Shown here: piece after piece, positions 5,932-6,014 of the stretch | Layout: every line of letters starts with the position of its first letter | Position numbering within the stretch: position 1 is the stretch's first letter | Assembly: GCA_905235425.1 (NCBI GenBank) | Contig: CAJOKY010000148.1 | Span: 1-6,014, forward strand | Length of the DNA stretch: 6,014 bases | DNA from: an uncultured Selenomonadaceae bacterium | GTDB taxonomy: Bacteria; Bacillota; Negativicutes; Selenomonadales; Selenomonadaceae | Reading direction: 5' to 3' | Made by a program: the position numbers and the translations under genes | The notes under the pieces: generated by a model | What the model was told of the DNA's origin: nothing | Seen by the model: only the letters and a program-made list of their open reading frames with translations | Databases searched by the model: none

Positions 5932-6014
5932 GTCTAAAGAAGGGGGCTTGCAGTTAGCCTAAGCCACCGCGTACGGCTGGTTGACTTCAGCCCTGCAACC
6001 AAGTTGCAGCATTG
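5922..6014 (-). mobile_element. Probable right end of an IS200/IS605-type element with possible omega-RNA 3' part; left boundary approximate
   Basis: Read on the minus strand, this stretch packs several short hairpins into under 100 bases. CTGCAAC-TTG-GTTGCAG (5993-6009) is a perfect 7-pair stem. GGCT/AGCC arms occur at 5975-5992, with a competing AGCC at 5962-5965. Then comes GCGGTGGCTTAGGCTAAC, and finally an imperfect terminal hairpin CCCCCTTC-TTTA-GACGTGGGG (5926-5946). A terminal hairpin of the form CCC...CTTTAG...GGGG after a GGTGGCTTAGGCTAAC-like segment is, from memory, typical of the ends downstream of tnpB genes, where the omega-RNA also ends. No transposase or tnpB coding sequence is inside the window; it would lie beyond 6014. 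The exact end cannot be fixed, and a different structured leader or RNA is possible. Confidence 0.45.

Noticed and set aside
5263..5937. 224-residue plus-strand open frame
   Set aside because: It lies antisense to the RTX protease. Its translation is rich in Val, Phe, Cys and Lys without any recognised motif, while the minus strand has clear HEXXH and RTX repeats.

Overview
The window reads as chromosomal DNA of an anaerobic, flagellated, diderm Firmicute, most plausibly a Negativicutes/Selenomonadales bacterium. This is an inference, not a match. It rests on moderate-to-high AT content, strong Shine-Dalgarno sites with GTG and TTG starts, a CbiK-type anaerobic cobaltochelatase, a secreted RTX-repeat metalloprotease with the short glycine/aspartate repeats common in that class, and a probable flagellar FliK-like protein.

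Layout from left to right. Positions 1-1265 (minus) hold the N-terminal 421 codons of a low-complexity Asn/Gln-rich protein, probably the flagellar hook-length control protein. It ends in degenerate 16-18-codon tandem repeats and runs off the left edge. Positions 1266-1406 form a gap filled largely by a heptanucleotide repeat array, which also encodes the last codons of the next gene. Positions 1407-2174 (minus) encode a CbiK sirohydrochlorin cobaltochelatase, whose start overlaps by 8 bases the end of glmM (2167-3516, minus), the phosphoglucosamine mutase. Positions 3517-3765 are a divergent promoter region holding a second array of 20 heptamers in perfect phase. It is G-rich on the plus strand in its left half and is flanked by two extended -10 promoters facing outward. 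Positions 3766-4614 (plus) encode a PHP-family phosphoesterase of the HisJ histidinol-phosphatase type. Positions 4651-5931 (minus) encode a HEXXH metalloprotease with C-terminal RTX repeats, convergent with the PHP gene. Positions about 5922-6014 look like the right end of an IS200/IS605-type element, possibly including the 3' part of an omega-RNA, abutting or supplying the start of the protease gene.

Functionally the genes are mixed: peptidoglycan precursor synthesis (GlmM), cobalamin synthesis (CbiK), probable histidine synthesis (PHP phosphatase), motility, and secreted proteolysis. Only glmM-cbiK shows operon-like coupling. The least explained sequence is the pair of period-7 arrays, which sit in the two longest intergenic gaps, have quadruplex-forming potential, and in one case have altered or supplied the end of a coding region.
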